Positions 1 to 9,120 are shown, counted from the first letter of the stretch. The stretch: DNA of 64,000 nt from Lysinibacillus fusiformis (GCA_030027265.1 JASENG010000013.1:62001-126000), one strand, 5' to 3'. Notes: generated from the letters alone by a model not told the origin. Numbers and translations: made by a program.

Positions 1-288
1 ATTTATGATGAAGAGTCGGATAGAACGTTAATGGATGTCATCACAAGCTCTGAATCGGAAGATCCAGTGCATTTAATGATTAATCGTGAGGAATATTCGC
101 ATCTTGAAGAGAAAATTGGCGAAATTTTAAGCGAGCTTGAACAACAAGTTTTAGCTTTATACTTAGATGGACAATCCTATAATGAGATATCGGAGGAATT
201 GAATCGGCATGTTAAGTCGATCGATAATGCTCTTCAACGTGTAAAACGGAAGCTTGAACGTCACCTGGAAATAGGGGAAATGAGCTGA
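1..288 (+). CDS. sigH: RNA polymerase sporulation sigma factor SigH, 3' part
   Basis: The gene is cut by the window start; the frame is open from base 1 and ends in TGA at 288, leaving the last 95 residues. The visible part holds region 4 of a sigma-70 factor, with a helix-turn-helix around LDGQSYNEISEELNRHVKSI followed by a basic KRKLERHL tail. SigH directs early stationary-phase and sporulation transcription. Its position just upstream of rpmG, secE and nusG is the conserved Bacillales order, which makes the assignment secure although the N-terminal core-binding regions are not seen. Confidence 0.95.
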   Translation: MYDEESDRTLMDVITSSESEDPVHLMINREEYSHLEEKIGEILSELEQQVLALYLDGQSYNEISEELNRHVKSIDNALQRVKRKLERHLEIGEMS

Positions 289-305
289 GCAAAACTCTGC
301 TCTTA

Positions 306-334
306 TTGACAGCAAAAGGTTTAGGTGTTAGTCT
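306..334 (+). promoter_or_regulatory. Candidate sigma-A promoter for rpmG-secE
   Basis: A perfect -35 TTGACA (306-311) is followed after 17 bp by a weak -10 TAGTCT (329-334). It lies just after the sigH stop and about 40 bp before rpmG. The poor -10 makes this tentative. Confidence 0.4.
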
Positions 335-374
335 TTAAAAGACAAAATGCAAAAAAATAGGTGAATTTTCAAAA

Positions 375-521
375 ATGCCAAAGCAAATTGTTTTATGTTG
401 TGAAAAATGTGGATCGCGAAATTATTCAGTTCCTGAAAGAGCTAATGCAAACGAGCGTCTAGAAGTGAAAAAGTTTTGCTCACATTGTAATGAACATACT
501 GTGCATAAACAAACTCGATAA
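375..521 (+). CDS. rpmG: 50S ribosomal protein L33
   Basis: A 48-codon ORF starting MPKQIVLCCEKCGSRNY, preceded by the Shine-Dalgarno AGGTGA at 359-364. It carries two Cys pairs (CEKC near residue 9 and CSHC near residue 35), so it is the zinc-binding form of L33. L33 is a small protein of the large subunit near the E site. It sits between sigH and secE as rpmGB does in Bacillus. Length fits the family (48-50 residues). Confidence 0.96.
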   Translation: MPKQIVLCCEKCGSRNYSVPERANANERLEVKKFCSHCNEHTVHKQTR

Positions 522-533
522 TTTTACTTTCAT

Positions 534-704
534 TCAGAAGTATTCTTGCCATAGTCTAAGTGGTCCGATGAATGCGAATTGCTCTATAACTACGTGTTCA
601 AACGGCTGATTGAAGTTAATGTCTTTTGGCGTGCTGCCGGTTATATCGGGCATATCGACATTTCCAGGCAAGCAAATACGCCGCTGCGCATTTGATTTAG
701 TAAA
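534..704 (-). pseudogene. Possible gene relic between rpmG and secE
   Basis: On the minus strand an open frame of 56 codons runs from a TAA (705-707) to a TGA (534-536). It has no ATG near its beginning and no Shine-Dalgarno. Its translation looks protein-like (for example NVDMPDITGSTPKDINFNQP and later QFAFIGPLRLWQEYF), and base composition is richer in G and C than the neighbouring sequence. I do not recognise the family. It may be the end of a decayed gene, or chance. This is essentially all the 522-751 gap holds. Confidence 0.25.
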
Positions 705-751
705 TTAGATTGAAACATAGAATAGATGATTTGTTCGGAGGTTAAGCTAGA

Positions 752-937
752 ATGGGCAAGATTAAAACGTTTCTATCAGATGTAGTGTCTGAAATGAGAA
801 AGACAAGCTGGCCAAAAAGTAAAGAGCTTACAAAATATACAGTTGTCGTAGTTTCAACGGTAATTGTTATGGCAATCTTTTTTGTGTTAGTTGACTTAGG
901 TGTTTCAGAACTGTTCCGCTGGTATATTGATTTATAA
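752..937 (+). CDS. secE: Preprotein translocase subunit SecE
   Basis: A 61-residue protein with one C-terminal membrane helix (about residues 28-52) preceded by the conserved amphipathic MRKTSWPKSKELTKYT segment of SecE. It stabilises SecY in the Sec translocon of the plasma membrane. The GGAGG at 737-741 sets the ATG. Length and position before nusG match the single-helix SecE of Firmicutes. A terminator-like hairpin follows, so nusG may be transcribed partly on its own. Confidence 0.97.
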   Translation: MGKIKTFLSDVVSEMRKTSWPKSKELTKYTVVVVSTVIVMAIFFVLVDLGVSELFRWYIDL

Positions 938-963
938 AATGCATTGATAATATTTTGAAAATG

Positions 964-993
964 GCCCGTCTTTAAATGTTAACGGGTTTTTTT
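964..993 (+). terminator. Weak intrinsic terminator after secE
   Basis: GCCCGT (964-969) pairs with ACGGGT (982-987) across a 12-nt loop and runs into seven T residues (987-993). The stem is short, so termination is probably partial. Confidence 0.5.
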
Positions 994-1147
994 CTTTTGT
1001 TGAATTAAATGCATTAATCTACATTAAATAAAATGATTTTCCGCCAAAATAATGGGTAAAGGCTTTTCTAATACAGAACTATGCTTGATGAGATTCCTTG
1101 ATATCAGGTTCGTATAAAAAAGTCGCATAAGGCGTATGTGATGAGTG

Positions 1148-1182
1148 AAGGAGGGACGGACGTTTAGTCCGGCAACATTATG
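1148..1182 (+). promoter_or_regulatory. nusG ribosome binding site with hairpin spacer
   Basis: The only good Shine-Dalgarno, AAGGAGGG at 1148-1155, lies 24 nt from the nusG ATG at 1180, far beyond the usual 5-10 nt. Between them CGGAC (1157-1161) pairs with GTCCG (1167-1171) over the loop GTTTA. Folding removes 15 nt and leaves a spacing of 9 nt. No other start is possible upstream because an in-frame TAG lies at 1165-1167. Confidence 0.6.
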
Positions 1183-1716
1183 GAAAAAAGATGGTATGTA
1201 GTTCATACTTATTCAGGTTATGAAAACCGTGTAAAAGCAAACCTAGAAAAACGTGTTGAAACAATGGGGATGCAAGATAATATTTTCCGTGTAATTGTAC
1301 CTGAGCATGAAGAAACAGATTTAAAAGATGGTAAAAAACGTACAGTAATGCGTAAAGTATTCCCGGGTTATGTACTGGTTGAGCAGATTCTAACTGACGA
1401 ATCTTGGTATGTAGTACGTAATACACCTGGTGTTACAGGATTCATCGGTTCATCAGGCGGTGGAGCAAAACCAACGCCGCTATTACCTGAAGAGGTAGAG
1501 CGTTTACTGCACCAAATGGGCATCTCGAAGAAAACAGTTGGCGAATTGGATATTACTGTTGGAGAAGTAGTCGAGGTATTAGAAGGGCCATTCGCTCATT
1601 TCCAAGGTAAAGTAGAAGAAATCGATGCAGAAAAAGGCAAAGTTAAAGTGATTGTTGATATGTTCGGCCGTGAAACAAAGATGGAATTGGACTTTGAACA
1701 AATTCAAAAATTATAG
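1180..1716 (+). CDS. nusG: Transcription termination/antitermination factor NusG
   Basis: A 178-residue protein with the NusG N-terminal domain (KRWYVVHTYSGYENRVK at residues 3-19, RKVFPGYVLVE near 60-70) and a C-terminal KOW domain (VGEVVEVLEGPFAHFQGKVE near 127-146). It binds RNA polymerase, affects pausing and links transcription to translation. It lies between secE and rplK, as in other Bacillales. The distant Shine-Dalgarno and intervening hairpin are listed separately. Confidence 0.98.
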   Translation: MEKRWYVVHTYSGYENRVKANLEKRVETMGMQDNIFRVIVPEHEETDLKDGKKRTVMRKVFPGYVLVEQILTDESWYVVRNTPGVTGFIGSSGGGAKPTPLLPEEVERLLHQMGISKKTVGELDITVGEVVEVLEGPFAHFQGKVEEIDAEKGKVKVIVDMFGRETKMELDFEQIQKL

Positions 1717-1753
1717 TACGAACACGTATTATTTGTTTTGATTGAGATTTTAC

Positions 1754-1813
1754 TTGCTAATATAAATTAAAAGTGGTATCATTTCATAGGTCAGACTGTC
1801 TAAGGACAGTTTG
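1754..1813 (+). promoter_or_regulatory. Promoter and leader hairpin of the rplK-rplA operon
   Basis: A -35 TTGCTA (1754-1759), 17-bp spacer and -10 TATCAT (1777-1782) form a good sigma-A promoter. The transcript would begin just before a hairpin pairing CAGACTGTC (1792-1800) with GACAGTTTG (1805-1813), with one G-U pair. The remaining leader to 1910 includes a short GGG/CCC hairpin near 1876-1890. A leader role in L1 autoregulation is inferred only. Confidence 0.65.
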
Positions 1814-1925
1814 TCTAAGAAAAAAATTAATCTTTTAATGTTATCGGCAAATAGCTGACAGACAGATATTTGAGTGGGAGGGGCAACCCAATTACCACAT
1901 CACGGACTTAAGGGAGGTGTGTCTC

Positions 1926-2351
1926 GTGGCTAAAAAAGTTATTAAAATTGTAAAACTTCAAATCCCTGCTGGTAAAGCAAATCCAGCTCCACCGGTTGGT
2001 CCTGCATTAGGTCAAGCAGGTGTTAATATCATGGGATTCTGTAAGGAGTTCAACGCTCGTACTGCTGATCAAGCTGGTTTAATTATTCCAGTAGAAATCA
2101 CAGTTTTCGAAGACCGTTCTTTCACTTTCATTACAAAAACTCCACCTGCAGCAGTGTTACTTAAAGTAGCAGCAGGTATCCAATCTGGATCAGGTGAACC
2201 AAACCGTAAAAAAGTTGCAACGGTTAAACGCGATAAAGTTCGCGAAATCGCTGAACAAAAAATGCCAGACCTAAATGCTGCTTCAGTTGAATCAGCTATG
2301 GCGATGGTTGAAGGTACAGCACGCAGCATGGGTATTGTTATCGAAGACTAA
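1926..2351 (+). CDS. rplK: 50S ribosomal protein L11
   Basis: A 141-residue protein, the usual L11 length. The N-terminal domain has the conserved proline-rich segment [20 protein letters not shown] (residues 18-37) and the C-terminal domain binds the GTPase-associated region of 23S rRNA. The GTG at 1926 was chosen because AGGGAGGTG (1911-1919) is its Shine-Dalgarno; an in-frame GTG at 1917 lies inside that site. It is the first gene of the rplK-rplA unit. Confidence 0.98.
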   Translation: MAKKVIKIVKLQIPAGKANPAPPVGPALGQAGVNIMGFCKEFNARTADQAGLIIPVEITVFEDRSFTFITKTPPAAVLLKVAAGIQSGSGEPNRKKVATVKRDKVREIAEQKMPDLNAASVESAMAMVEGTARSMGIVIED

Positions 2352-2398
2352 TTCGTAACAATATGTTTACTTGATGATAGAATGCTTTTGTTTTTTTG

Positions 2399-2436
2399 GA
2401 GGTTGCGGTAAGTTCTTTGGGAACAAGCGCAACCTC
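2399..2436 (+). promoter_or_regulatory. rplK-rplA intercistronic hairpin
   Basis: GAGGTTGCG (2399-2407) pairs perfectly with CGCAACCTC (2428-2436); inside, GTTC and GAAC can form a second stem. No T-run follows, so this is not a terminator. It may affect RNA processing, or bind a protein such as L1; the function is unknown. Confidence 0.5.
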
Positions 2437-2486
2437 TATTCGTGGGAGGAATATCCGCTATAACCACAATCAAGGAGGAAATTATA

Positions 2487-3185
2487 ATGGTAAAAAAAGG
2501 TAAAAGACTGCAAGAAGCAGCTAAATTAGTTGACCGTTCAACTTTATATAATGCTGAAGAAGCAATTGCTTTAGCAAAACAAACAAGCACAGTAAAATTC
2601 GACGCTACAGTTGAAGTTGCTTTCAGACTTGGAATCGATACTCGTAAAAACGACCAACAAATCCGTGGAGCAGTAGTTCTTCCAAATGGTACTGGTAAAA
2701 CTCAACGTGTATTAGTATTCGCTAAAGGTGAAAAACTTAAAGAAGCTGAAGCAGCTGGCGCTGATTATGTAGGCGATGCAGAATACATCACTAAAATCCA
2801 ACAAGGTTGGTTCGAATTTGATGTAATCGTTGCAACTCCTGACATGATGGGTGAAGTTGGTAAACTTGGTCGCGTATTAGGACCTAAAGGTTTAATGCCA
2901 AACCCTAAAACTGGTACAGTTACTTTTGATGTAACTAAAGCTATCAACGAAATTAAAGCTGGTAAAGTAGAATACCGTGCTGACAAAGCTGGTATCATCC
3001 ACGCTCCTATCGGTAAAGTTTCATTTGAAACTGAAAAATTAGTTGAAAACTTCTTAGCTGTATTTGACGTAGTTCAAAAAGCAAAACCTGCAGCAGCTAA
3101 AGGTACTTACATGAAATCTGTTAATGTTACATCAACAATGGGACCATCAGTGAAAATTGATGCTTCTAGCGTAGCTGTAAAATAA
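2487..3185 (+). CDS. rplA: 50S ribosomal protein L1
   Basis: A 232-residue protein starting [17 protein letters not shown], with the L1 signature around [20 protein letters not shown] (about residues 122-141). L1 forms the mobile L1 stalk and usually represses its own operon. The ATG at 2487 follows AAGGAGG closely; an in-frame upstream GTG at 2442 lacks a proper site and would add 15 residues not found in the family. Confidence 0.98.
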   Translation: MVKKGKRLQEAAKLVDRSTLYNAEEAIALAKQTSTVKFDATVEVAFRLGIDTRKNDQQIRGAVVLPNGTGKTQRVLVFAKGEKLKEAEAAGADYVGDAEYITKIQQGWFEFDVIVATPDMMGEVGKLGRVLGPKGLMPNPKTGTVTFDVTKAINEIKAGKVEYRADKAGIIHAPIGKVSFETEKLVENFLAVFDVVQKAKPAAAKGTYMKSVNVTSTMGPSVKIDASSVAVK

Positions 3186-3211
3186 TAACATATAGTAATT
3201 TGTAAATATTA

Positions 3212-3240
3212 TTGACAACTAATCTCTTTCTTGATAAGAT
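3212..3240 (+). promoter_or_regulatory. Sigma-A promoter of the rplJ-rplL operon
   Basis: A perfect -35 TTGACA (3212-3217), 17-bp spacer and -10 TAAGAT (3235-3240) lie just after rplA and ahead of the L10 leader. Confidence 0.8.
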
Positions 3241-3246
3241 GAATGA

Positions 3247-3386
3247 CGTTGTGAATATCCATTTGTACCGTAGACAGTAGGGGTGCTTAGCGCTTAATGA
3301 TCCTACCGAGGACACAGAAATCGGATTCTTTTTAGATGATGAACTTTCCGCCTCTAGTCTACTTATGTGACTAGAGGCTTTCTTTT
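3247..3386 (+). promoter_or_regulatory. L10 leader RNA with terminator/attenuator
   Basis: The segment from about 3247 to 3349 matches the arrangement of the L10 leader found upstream of rplJ in Firmicutes, including the GTAGGGGTGC...CCTACC pairing near 3278-3306. It is followed by a strong terminator: GCCTCTAGTC (3350-3359) with GACTAGAGGC (3369-3378) and a T-rich run to 3386. Known L10-L12 complexes bind such leaders to repress their own synthesis; here attenuation before rplJ is inferred from the structure. Confidence 0.75.
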
Positions 3387-3425
3387 GTCGGTATAAATGA
3401 CCCATTCTAATAGGAGGTGTCAATC

Positions 3426-3926
3426 ATGAGCAATGTAATCGAAACAAAAAAAGCAGTCGTACAAGAAATCGCTGATAAATTCCAAGCTGCAGCTTCTGTA
3501 GTAGTAGTGGATTACCGTGGTTTAACTGTTGGTCAAGTTACAGAACTTCGTAAACAACTTCGTGAAGCAGGTGTTGAGTTCAAAGTATACAAAAACACTT
3601 TAACTCGTCGTGCATCTGAAATCGCTGGTGTTGAAGCTATCAACGAATTCTTAACTGGTCCAAACGCTGTCGCGTTCTCTAACGAAGACGTGGTAGCTCC
3701 AGCGAAAATCATTAATGACTTCGCTAAAAAGAACGAAGCTCTTGAAATTAAAGCAGGTATCATTGAAGGTAACGTTTCTTCAGCTGATGATGTGAAAGCT
3801 CTTGCTGAACTTCCATCACGCGAAGGTTTACTATCTATGCTTTTATCTGTACTTCAAGCTCCAGTGCGCAACTTCGCACTTGCAACAAAAGCTGTTGCAG
3901 AGCAAAAAGAAGAGCAAGGCGCGTAA
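3426..3926 (+). CDS. rplJ: 50S ribosomal protein L10
   Basis: A 166-residue protein ([19 protein letters not shown]), the usual length. L10 anchors L12 dimers in the ribosomal stalk; the C-terminal helix [13 protein letters not shown] is the L12-binding tail. The ATG at 3426 follows AGGAGGTG; an in-frame GTG at 3417 sits within this site. It follows the L10 leader and attenuator and precedes rplL. Confidence 0.98.
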   Translation: MSNVIETKKAVVQEIADKFQAAASVVVVDYRGLTVGQVTELRKQLREAGVEFKVYKNTLTRRASEIAGVEAINEFLTGPNAVAFSNEDVVAPAKIINDFAKKNEALEIKAGIIEGNVSSADDVKALAELPSREGLLSMLLSVLQAPVRNFALATKAVAEQKEEQGA

Positions 3927-4006
3927 GTATAGCCTGAACTTCAAAACAACAATCTTAAGGCAACTAGCCTAAAAAAAATACAACATCCATATAGGAGGAA
4001 AATAAA

Positions 4007-4366
4007 ATGAACAAAGATCAAATCTTAGAAGCTATCAAAGCTATGACAGTTCTTGAGTTAAACGATTTAGTAAAAGCAATCGAAGAAGAATTCGGTGTAA
4101 CAGCTGCTGCTCCTGTAGCAGTAGTAGGTGGCGGTGCAGCTGCTGTTGAAGAAAAAACTGAATTTGACGTAGTACTAGCATCTGCTGGTGACCAAAAAAT
4201 TAAAGTAATCAAAGTGGTTCGTGAAATCACTGGTCTTGGCTTAAAAGAAGCTAAAGAAGTAGTAGATAACGCTCCTAAAGCATTAAAAGAAGGCGTATCT
4301 AAAGAAGAAGCTGAAGAAATGAAAGCTAAACTTGAAGAAGTTGGCGCTTCAATCGAAGTTAAATAA
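4007..4366 (+). CDS. rplL: 50S ribosomal protein L7/L12
   Basis: A 119-residue acidic protein with the N-terminal dimerisation domain, an Ala/Val-rich hinge ([17 protein letters not shown], about residues 34-50) and the C-terminal factor-binding domain ([20 protein letters not shown]). It recruits translational GTPases. Codon use is strongly biased, as expected of an abundant protein. A strong terminator follows. Confidence 0.98.
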   Translation: MNKDQILEAIKAMTVLELNDLVKAIEEEFGVTAAAPVAVVGGGAAAVEEKTEFDVVLASAGDQKIKVIKVVREITGLGLKEAKEVVDNAPKALKEGVSKEEAEEMKAKLEEVGASIEVK

Positions 4367-4397
4367 TTTCTCACTTACCTTATTTTCAATAAATAAT

Positions 4398-4430
4398 GAA
4401 AGCTCGTCTTTTGACGGGCTTTCTTCATTT
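4398..4430 (+). terminator. Terminator after rplL
   Basis: GAAAGCTCGTC (4398-4408) pairs with GACGGGCTTTC (4413-4423), one G-U pair, four-base loop TTTT, followed by TTCATTT. Confidence 0.8.
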
Positions 4431-4451
4431 TTCTTTGGCGGATAAGTCGGT

Positions 4452-4511
4452 TTGCATATTATTGATATCCGCATAAGAAAACTCATTGATTTGTCGCATT
4501 GTGGCGACAAA
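4452..4511 (+). promoter_or_regulatory. Candidate promoter and leader hairpin before the methyltransferase
   Basis: A possible promoter TTGCAT (4452-4457), 16 bp, TAAGAA (4474-4479) is followed by a perfect 8-bp hairpin, TTTGTCGC (4490-4497) with GCGACAAA (4504-4511), and then TTGTTTTT. The hairpin lies 12 nt before the Shine-Dalgarno and could work as an attenuator. Confidence 0.4.
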
Positions 4512-4541
4512 CCTTGTTTTTCTAAAGGAGGGCACGTTACG

Positions 4542-5144
4542 ATGTCTGAACACTATTATTCAAACAAGCCTCAAACTGAAAGTAAACCACGCCACTGGAA
4601 ATTTACGTTACTCGGAAATGTCTTTCAATTTGAAACAGATTCAGGAGTATTTAGTAAAAGCGAAGTAGATTTTGGATCCCGTGTTTTGATTGATACTTTT
4701 CAGATTCCTGAAATAGAAGGTGCAATACTGGATGTTGGTTGCGGTTATGGCCCGATTGGACTATCGATTGCAAAACAAAATCCAGATCGTACTGTCTGTA
4801 TGATGGATATTAATGAAAGAGCTGTTGCGCTATCAAAGAAAAATGCGCAAGTAAACGGAGTTCAAAATGTACGAATTTTTGAAAGTGATGGTCTTGCTGC
4901 TGTTGAAGAAGGATTGCAAATCGCTGCAATTTTAACAAACCCCCCGATTCGTGCTGGTAAGGAAACTGTTTTTAAATTTTATGATGGTGCTTACGAAAAG
5001 TTAACTACGGGTGGAGAATTGTGGATTGTAATTCAGAAAAAACAGGGTGCGCCATCAACGATAAGTCATTTGGAAGAAAAGTTTGCAGAGGTTGAAGTAG
5101 TCGAGAAGAAGAAGGGTTATTGGATTATACGAGCAAAAAAATAG
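4542..5144 (+). CDS. Class I SAM-dependent methyltransferase (RsmC-like, YbxB family)
   Basis: A 200-residue protein with the SAM-binding motif LDVGCGYGPIGLS (about residues 65-77), the acidic MMDINERAV strand and the NPPIRAGK motif (about 133-140) typical of N-directed nucleic-acid methyltransferases. It resembles YbxB of Bacillus and the C-terminal half of RsmC, which methylates G1207 of 16S rRNA; this target is inferred. The ATG at 4542 has AAAGGAGGG at 4524-4532. Its place between rplL and rpoB is conserved in Bacillales. Confidence 0.88.
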   Translation: MSEHYYSNKPQTESKPRHWKFTLLGNVFQFETDSGVFSKSEVDFGSRVLIDTFQIPEIEGAILDVGCGYGPIGLSIAKQNPDRTVCMMDINERAVALSKKNAQVNGVQNVRIFESDGLAAVEEGLQIAAILTNPPIRAGKETVFKFYDGAYEKLTTGGELWIVIQKKQGAPSTISHLEEKFAEVEVVEKKKGYWIIRAKK

Positions 5145-5209
5145 CTTTTTATTTCTTTTTTGCTATATAAAAGTAAAAGGAAATATAAAACTACAAAGAG
5201 TATAAAATA

Positions 5210-5243
5210 TTGACTTGACAAATTGGCTATGATAACATAATAA
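5210..5243 (+). promoter_or_regulatory. rpoB promoter region
   Basis: Two overlapping sigma-A promoters can be drawn: TTGACT (5210-5215)/17 bp/TAACAT (5233-5238) and TTGACA (5215-5220)/17 bp/TAATAA (5238-5243). They lie about 200 bp before rpoB. Confidence 0.6.
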
Positions 5244-5338
5244 AATGCAAAATTATTATTTTGTGGGAGTTTGCCCTTTTGTATGCAATGCATTTTATAT
5301 GGGTATACTTACCACGGATAAGTTTAGTTTAACCGAAA

Positions 5339-5385
5339 ATGATTCTTGAGAAAAGACTCGTTTTCTTTTTGTCTTTCGAAATCAT
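5339..5385 (+). promoter_or_regulatory. Nested hairpin in the rpoB leader
   Basis: ATGATT (5339-5344) pairs with AATCAT (5380-5385), and inside it AAAGAC (5352-5357) with GTCTTT (5371-5376). It is the main structure visible in the 5244-5428 leader. No T-run follows it directly. The role is unknown. Confidence 0.35.
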
Positions 5386-5442
5386 ACACCATTTAGTTGG
5401 TTTTGCAAAGACCTATTATCGCTTTAATGAGGGGTGAATGAG

Positions 5443-8400
5443 TTGACAGGTCAACTAGTTCAGTACGGACAACACCGCCAGCGTAGAAGCTTTGCGCGTA
5501 TTAAAGAGGTGCTGGAGCTTCCGAATTTAATTGAGATTCAAACAGCATCTTACGAGTGGTTCCTTGAAGAAGGGTTGCGTGAGATGTTCCACGACATTTC
5601 TCCAATCGAAGATTTTACAGGTAATCTTTCACTTGAATTCATCGATTATAGTTTAGGCGAACCTAAATACGATGTGGATGAATGTAAAGAACGTGACGTA
5701 ACTTATGCAGCACCATTGCGTGTGAAAGTACGTCTCCACAACAAAGAAACAGATGAAGTGAAAGAGCAAGATGTTTTCATGGGTGATTTCCCATTGATGA
5801 CAGAAACAGGTACCTTTGTTATTAACGGTGCCGAACGTGTAATTGTTTCACAATTAGTTCGTTCTCCAAGCGTTTACTTCCATGATAAAACTGATAAGAA
5901 CGGTAAAAAAGGCTTTGGTGCGACTGTAATTCCGAACCGTGGTGCTTGGTTAGAGTACGAAACAGATGCAAAAGACGTAGTTTACGTACGAATTGATCGT
6001 ACTCGTAAATTACCAGTCACTGTATTATTGCGTGCTTTAGGATTCGGTTCAGATCAAGAAATCATCGATATTCTTGGCGACAACGAATATCTGCGCAATA
6101 CGCTTGAAAAAGATAATACTGATAGCACTGAAAAAGCGCTTTTAGAAATCTATGAGCGTCTTCGTCCTGGTGAGCCGCCAACGGTTGAAAGTGCAAAAAG
6201 CTTACTATATTCTCGTTTCTTCGATGCTAAGCGATATGATTTAGCAAACGTTGGACGCTATAAAATGAACAAAAAGCTTCACATCAAAAATCGTTTATTC
6301 AACCAAACGATTGCAGAAACTCTTGTGGATCCAGAAACAGGAGAAATTTTAGTTGAAGCAGGTACGACATTAGATCGTCGTAACTTGGATCGTATTATTC
6401 CATATTTAGAAAATGGAATCGGCTTCCGTACATTATCACAAGTTGGTGGTGTATTAGAAGAGGACGTAACTATCCAGTCAATTAAAATCTTTGCACCAAA
6501 TGATGAAGCGCAAAAAGAAATCAACATCATTTCAAACGCTTATATTGATGAAGAAGTGAAAAATATTACGCCTGCTGACGTAATTGCTTCAATGTCTTAC
6601 TTCTTCGGCTTATTATATGGCGTTGGAAATACAGATGATATCGACCATTTAGGTAACCGTCGTTTACGTTCTGTTGGTGAGTTATTACAAAACCAATTCC
6701 GTATCGGTTTATCTCGTATGGAACGTGTTGTACGTGAACGTATGTCTATTAACGACACAGCGTCAATCGTACCTCAACAATTAATCAATATCCGTCCTGT
6801 TATTGCTTCAATTAAAGAGTTCTTTGGTAGCTCTCAATTATCGCAATTCATGGACCAAACAAACCCGTTAGCAGAGTTAACGCACAAACGTCGTCTTTCT
6901 GCATTAGGGCCTGGTGGTCTAACTCGTGAACGTGCTGGTATGGAAGTGCGTGACGTTCACTACTCTCACTATGGCCGTATGTGTCCAATCGAGACACCAG
7001 AGGGTCCGAACATTGGGTTAATTAACTCATTATCATCATTTGCGAAAGTGAATAAGTTTGGTTTCATTGAAACACCGTACCGTCGTGTGGATCCTGAGAC
7101 AAACCGAGTAACTGAGCATATCGATTACTTAACTGCTGATGAAGAAGATAACTATATTGTCGGGCAAGCAAACTCGCCATTAAATCCTGATGGTTCATTT
7201 GTAAATGAAGAGGTTTTAGGGCGTTTCCGTGGAGATAACACTGTCTTCAAAAGAGAACGTGTTGATTATATGGATGTATCGCCTAAACAAGTAGTATCTG
7301 CTGCGACAGCGTGTATTCCATTCTTAGAAAACGATGACTCGAACCGTGCCTTGATGGGTGCGAACATGCAGCGTCAAGCGGTTCCTTTATTAAACCCAGA
7401 AGCGCCATTTGTTGGTACTGGTATGGAACACGTAGATGCTCGTGACTCGGGGGCTGCTGTAGTTAACAAATTCCACGGAATTGTTGAACATGTAGAAGCT
7501 CGCTCAATCCACGTTCGTCGTATTGAAGAAATTGATGGAAAAGAAGTTAAAGGTGAGTTAACGAAGTACAAACTTCAAAAATTCACTCGTTCTAACCATG
7601 GTACTTCTATTAACCAACGCCCAATCGTTAAGGTTGGCGACCGCGTTAAACCAAAAGACATTTTAGCCGATGGTCCTTCTATGGAACTAGGTGAACTTGC
7701 TCTTGGACGTAACGTATTAGTTGCCTTCATGACATGGGAAGGGTTTAACTATGAAGATGCCGTTATCATGAATGAACGTCTTGTAAAAGATGATGTTTAT
7801 ACTTCTGTTCATATTGAAGAATATGAATCGGAATCTCGTGATACAAAACTAGGGCCGGAAGAAATCACTCGCGACATTCCTAACGTTGGAGAAGATGCTC
7901 TTCGCAATCTGGATGACCGTGGAATTATCCGCATCGGTGCAGAAGTGCGCGACGGGGACATCTTAGTAGGAAAAGTAACACCTAAAGGAGTAACTGAGTT
8001 AACGGCTGAAGAACGTTTACTGCATGCTATCTTCGGTGAGAAAGCTCGTGAAGTTCGCGATACATCTCTACGCGTTCCTCATGGTGCTGGCGGTATTGTA
8101 CTTGATGTTAAAGTCTTCAACCGTGAAGATGGCGATGAGTTGCCACCAGGTGTTAATCAATTAGTTCGTGCTTATATTGTTCAAAAACGTAAAATTCGCG
8201 TTGGGGACAAAATGGCCGGACGTCACGGTAACAAAGGTGTTATCTCACGTATCTTGCCTGAAGAAGATATGCCGTTTATGCCGGACGGAACACCTGTTGA
8301 TATCATGTTAAACCCACTTGGGGTACCTTCTCGTATGAACATCGGACAAGTATTGGAGCTTCACTTAGGTATGGCTGCTCGTTACTTAGGACTTCATATG

Positions 8401-8997
8401 GCTTCACCAGTATTTGATGGTGCCAATGAACAAGATGTTTGGGAAACGATGGAAGAAGCAGGTATGAACCGTGACGGTAAAACAATTCTTTATGATGGTC
8501 GCTCAGGTGAACCATTAGACAACCGTGTATCTGTTGGGATCATGTATATGATCAAATTGGCTCACATGGTTGACGATAAACTTCACGCTCGTTCAACTGG
8601 TCCTTACTCACTGGTTACACAACAACCACTTGGTGGTAAAGCACAGTTTGGTGGACAACGTTTTGGTGAGATGGAGGTATGGGCACTTGAAGCATACGGT
8701 GCTGCTTACACTCTTCAAGAAATCTTAACAATCAAATCAGACGATGTTGTTGGACGCGTGAAAACTTATGAAGCAATCGTTAAAGGCGAAAGTGTTCCAG
8801 AACCAGGCGTTCCGGAGTCTTTCAAAGTATTAATTAAAGAGCTTCAATCACTAGGTTTAGATGTAAAAATGTTAACAATCAATGACGAAGAAGTTGAACT
8901 TCGCGATTTAGATGACGAAGATGAGCTTCAACCAACTGATGCACTAAATATTTTACCTGCTAGTGAAAAAGAAGATGCTGTTGAGTCTGTAGAGTAG
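5443..8997 (+). CDS. rpoB: DNA-directed RNA polymerase subunit beta
   Basis: A 1184-residue protein closely matching Bacillus RpoB. The TTG at 5443 is chosen because it gives [15 protein letters not shown], the family N-terminus, and follows GAGGGGTGA (5429-5437); an in-frame GTG at 5434 is part of that site. The rifampicin region from residue 463 ([20 protein letters not shown]) has the sensitive-type residues. The catalytic/DNA-binding segments ([15 protein letters not shown]) are intact. It is separated from rpoC by a hairpin terminator. Confidence 0.99.
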   Translation: MTGQLVQYGQHRQRRSFARIKEVLELPNLIEIQTASYEWFLEEGLREMFHDISPIEDFTGNLSLEFIDYSLGEPKYDVDECKERDVTYAAPLRVKVRLHNKETDEVKEQDVFMGDFPLMTETGTFVINGAERVIVSQLVRSPSVYFHDKTDKNGKKGFGATVIPNRGAWLEYETDAKDVVYVRIDRTRKLPVTVLLRALGFGSDQEIIDILGDNEYLRNTLEKDNTDSTEKALLEIYERLRPGEPPTVESAKSLLYSRFFDAKRYDLANVGRYKMNKKLHIKNRLFNQTIAETLVDPETGEILVEAGTTLDRRNLDRIIPYLENGIGFRTLSQVGGVLEEDVTIQSIKIFAPNDEAQKEINIISNAYIDEEVKNITPADVIASMSYFFGLLYGVGNTDDIDHLGNRRLRSVGELLQNQFRIGLSRMERVVRERMSINDTASIVPQQLINIRPVIASIKEFFGSSQLSQFMDQTNPLAELTHKRRLSALGPGGLTRERAGMEVRDVHYSHYGRMCPIETPEGPNIGLINSLSSFAKVNKFGFIETPYRRVDPETNRVTEHIDYLTADEEDNYIVGQANSPLNPDGSFVNEEVLGRFRGDNTVFKRERVDYMDVSPKQVVSAATACIPFLENDDSNRALMGANMQRQAVPLLNPEAPFVGTGMEHVDARDSGAAVVNKFHGIVEHVEARSIHVRRIEEIDGKEVKGELTKYKLQKFTRSNHGTSINQRPIVKVGDRVKPKDILADGPSMELGELALGRNVLVAFMTWEGFNYEDAVIMNERLVKDDVYTSVHIEEYESESRDTKLGPEEITRDIPNVGEDALRNLDDRGIIRIGAEVRDGDILVGKVTPKGVTELTAEERLLHAIFGEKAREVRDTSLRVPHGAGGIVLDVKVFNREDGDELPPGVNQLVRAYIVQKRKIRVGDKMAGRHGNKGVISRILPEEDMPFMPDGTPVDIMLNPLGVPSRMNIGQVLELHLGMAARYLGLHMASPVFDGANEQDVWETMEEAGMNRDGKTILYDGRSGEPLDNRVSVGIMYMIKLAHMVDDKLHARSTGPYSLVTQQPLGGKAQFGGQRFGEMEVWALEAYGAAYTLQEILTIKSDDVVGRVKTYEAIVKGESVPEPGVPESFKVLIKELQSLGLDVKMLTINDEEVELRDLDDEDELQPTDALNILPASEKEDAVESVE

Positions 8998-9006
8998 TCT
9001 TATTGC

Positions 9007-9045
9007 ATCGGGCAGGAGGAAGAACATTCTGCCTGCCCGATTTTT
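9007..9045 (+). terminator. Hairpin terminator between rpoB and rpoC
   Basis: ATCGGGCAGG (9007-9016) pairs perfectly with CCTGCCCGAT (9032-9041), followed by TTTTT. The T-run is short. I see no obvious new promoter before rpoC, so it is likely a partial terminator or an RNA end that adjusts the rpoB/rpoC ratio. Confidence 0.65.
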
Positions 9046-9120
9046 AACTATAAATAAATGAATTAATTGTTGAGCTTCGAAAAGTCGTTAGAGGACTTAT
9101 ACTAAAGGGAGGTAGGCTCC

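Noticed and set aside
1178-1426. Antisense protein within nusG
   Set aside because: Minus-strand frame lacking a ribosome site and family resemblance; nusG is unambiguous.
4018-4374. Long minus-strand frame opposite rplL, and similar frames opposite rpoB, rplK, rplA and others
   Set aside because: They mirror the codon bias of highly expressed ribosomal genes and have no start signals.
6829-6930. Rifampicin-resistance mutation in rpoB
   Set aside because: The cluster I region has the sensitive-type residues throughout.
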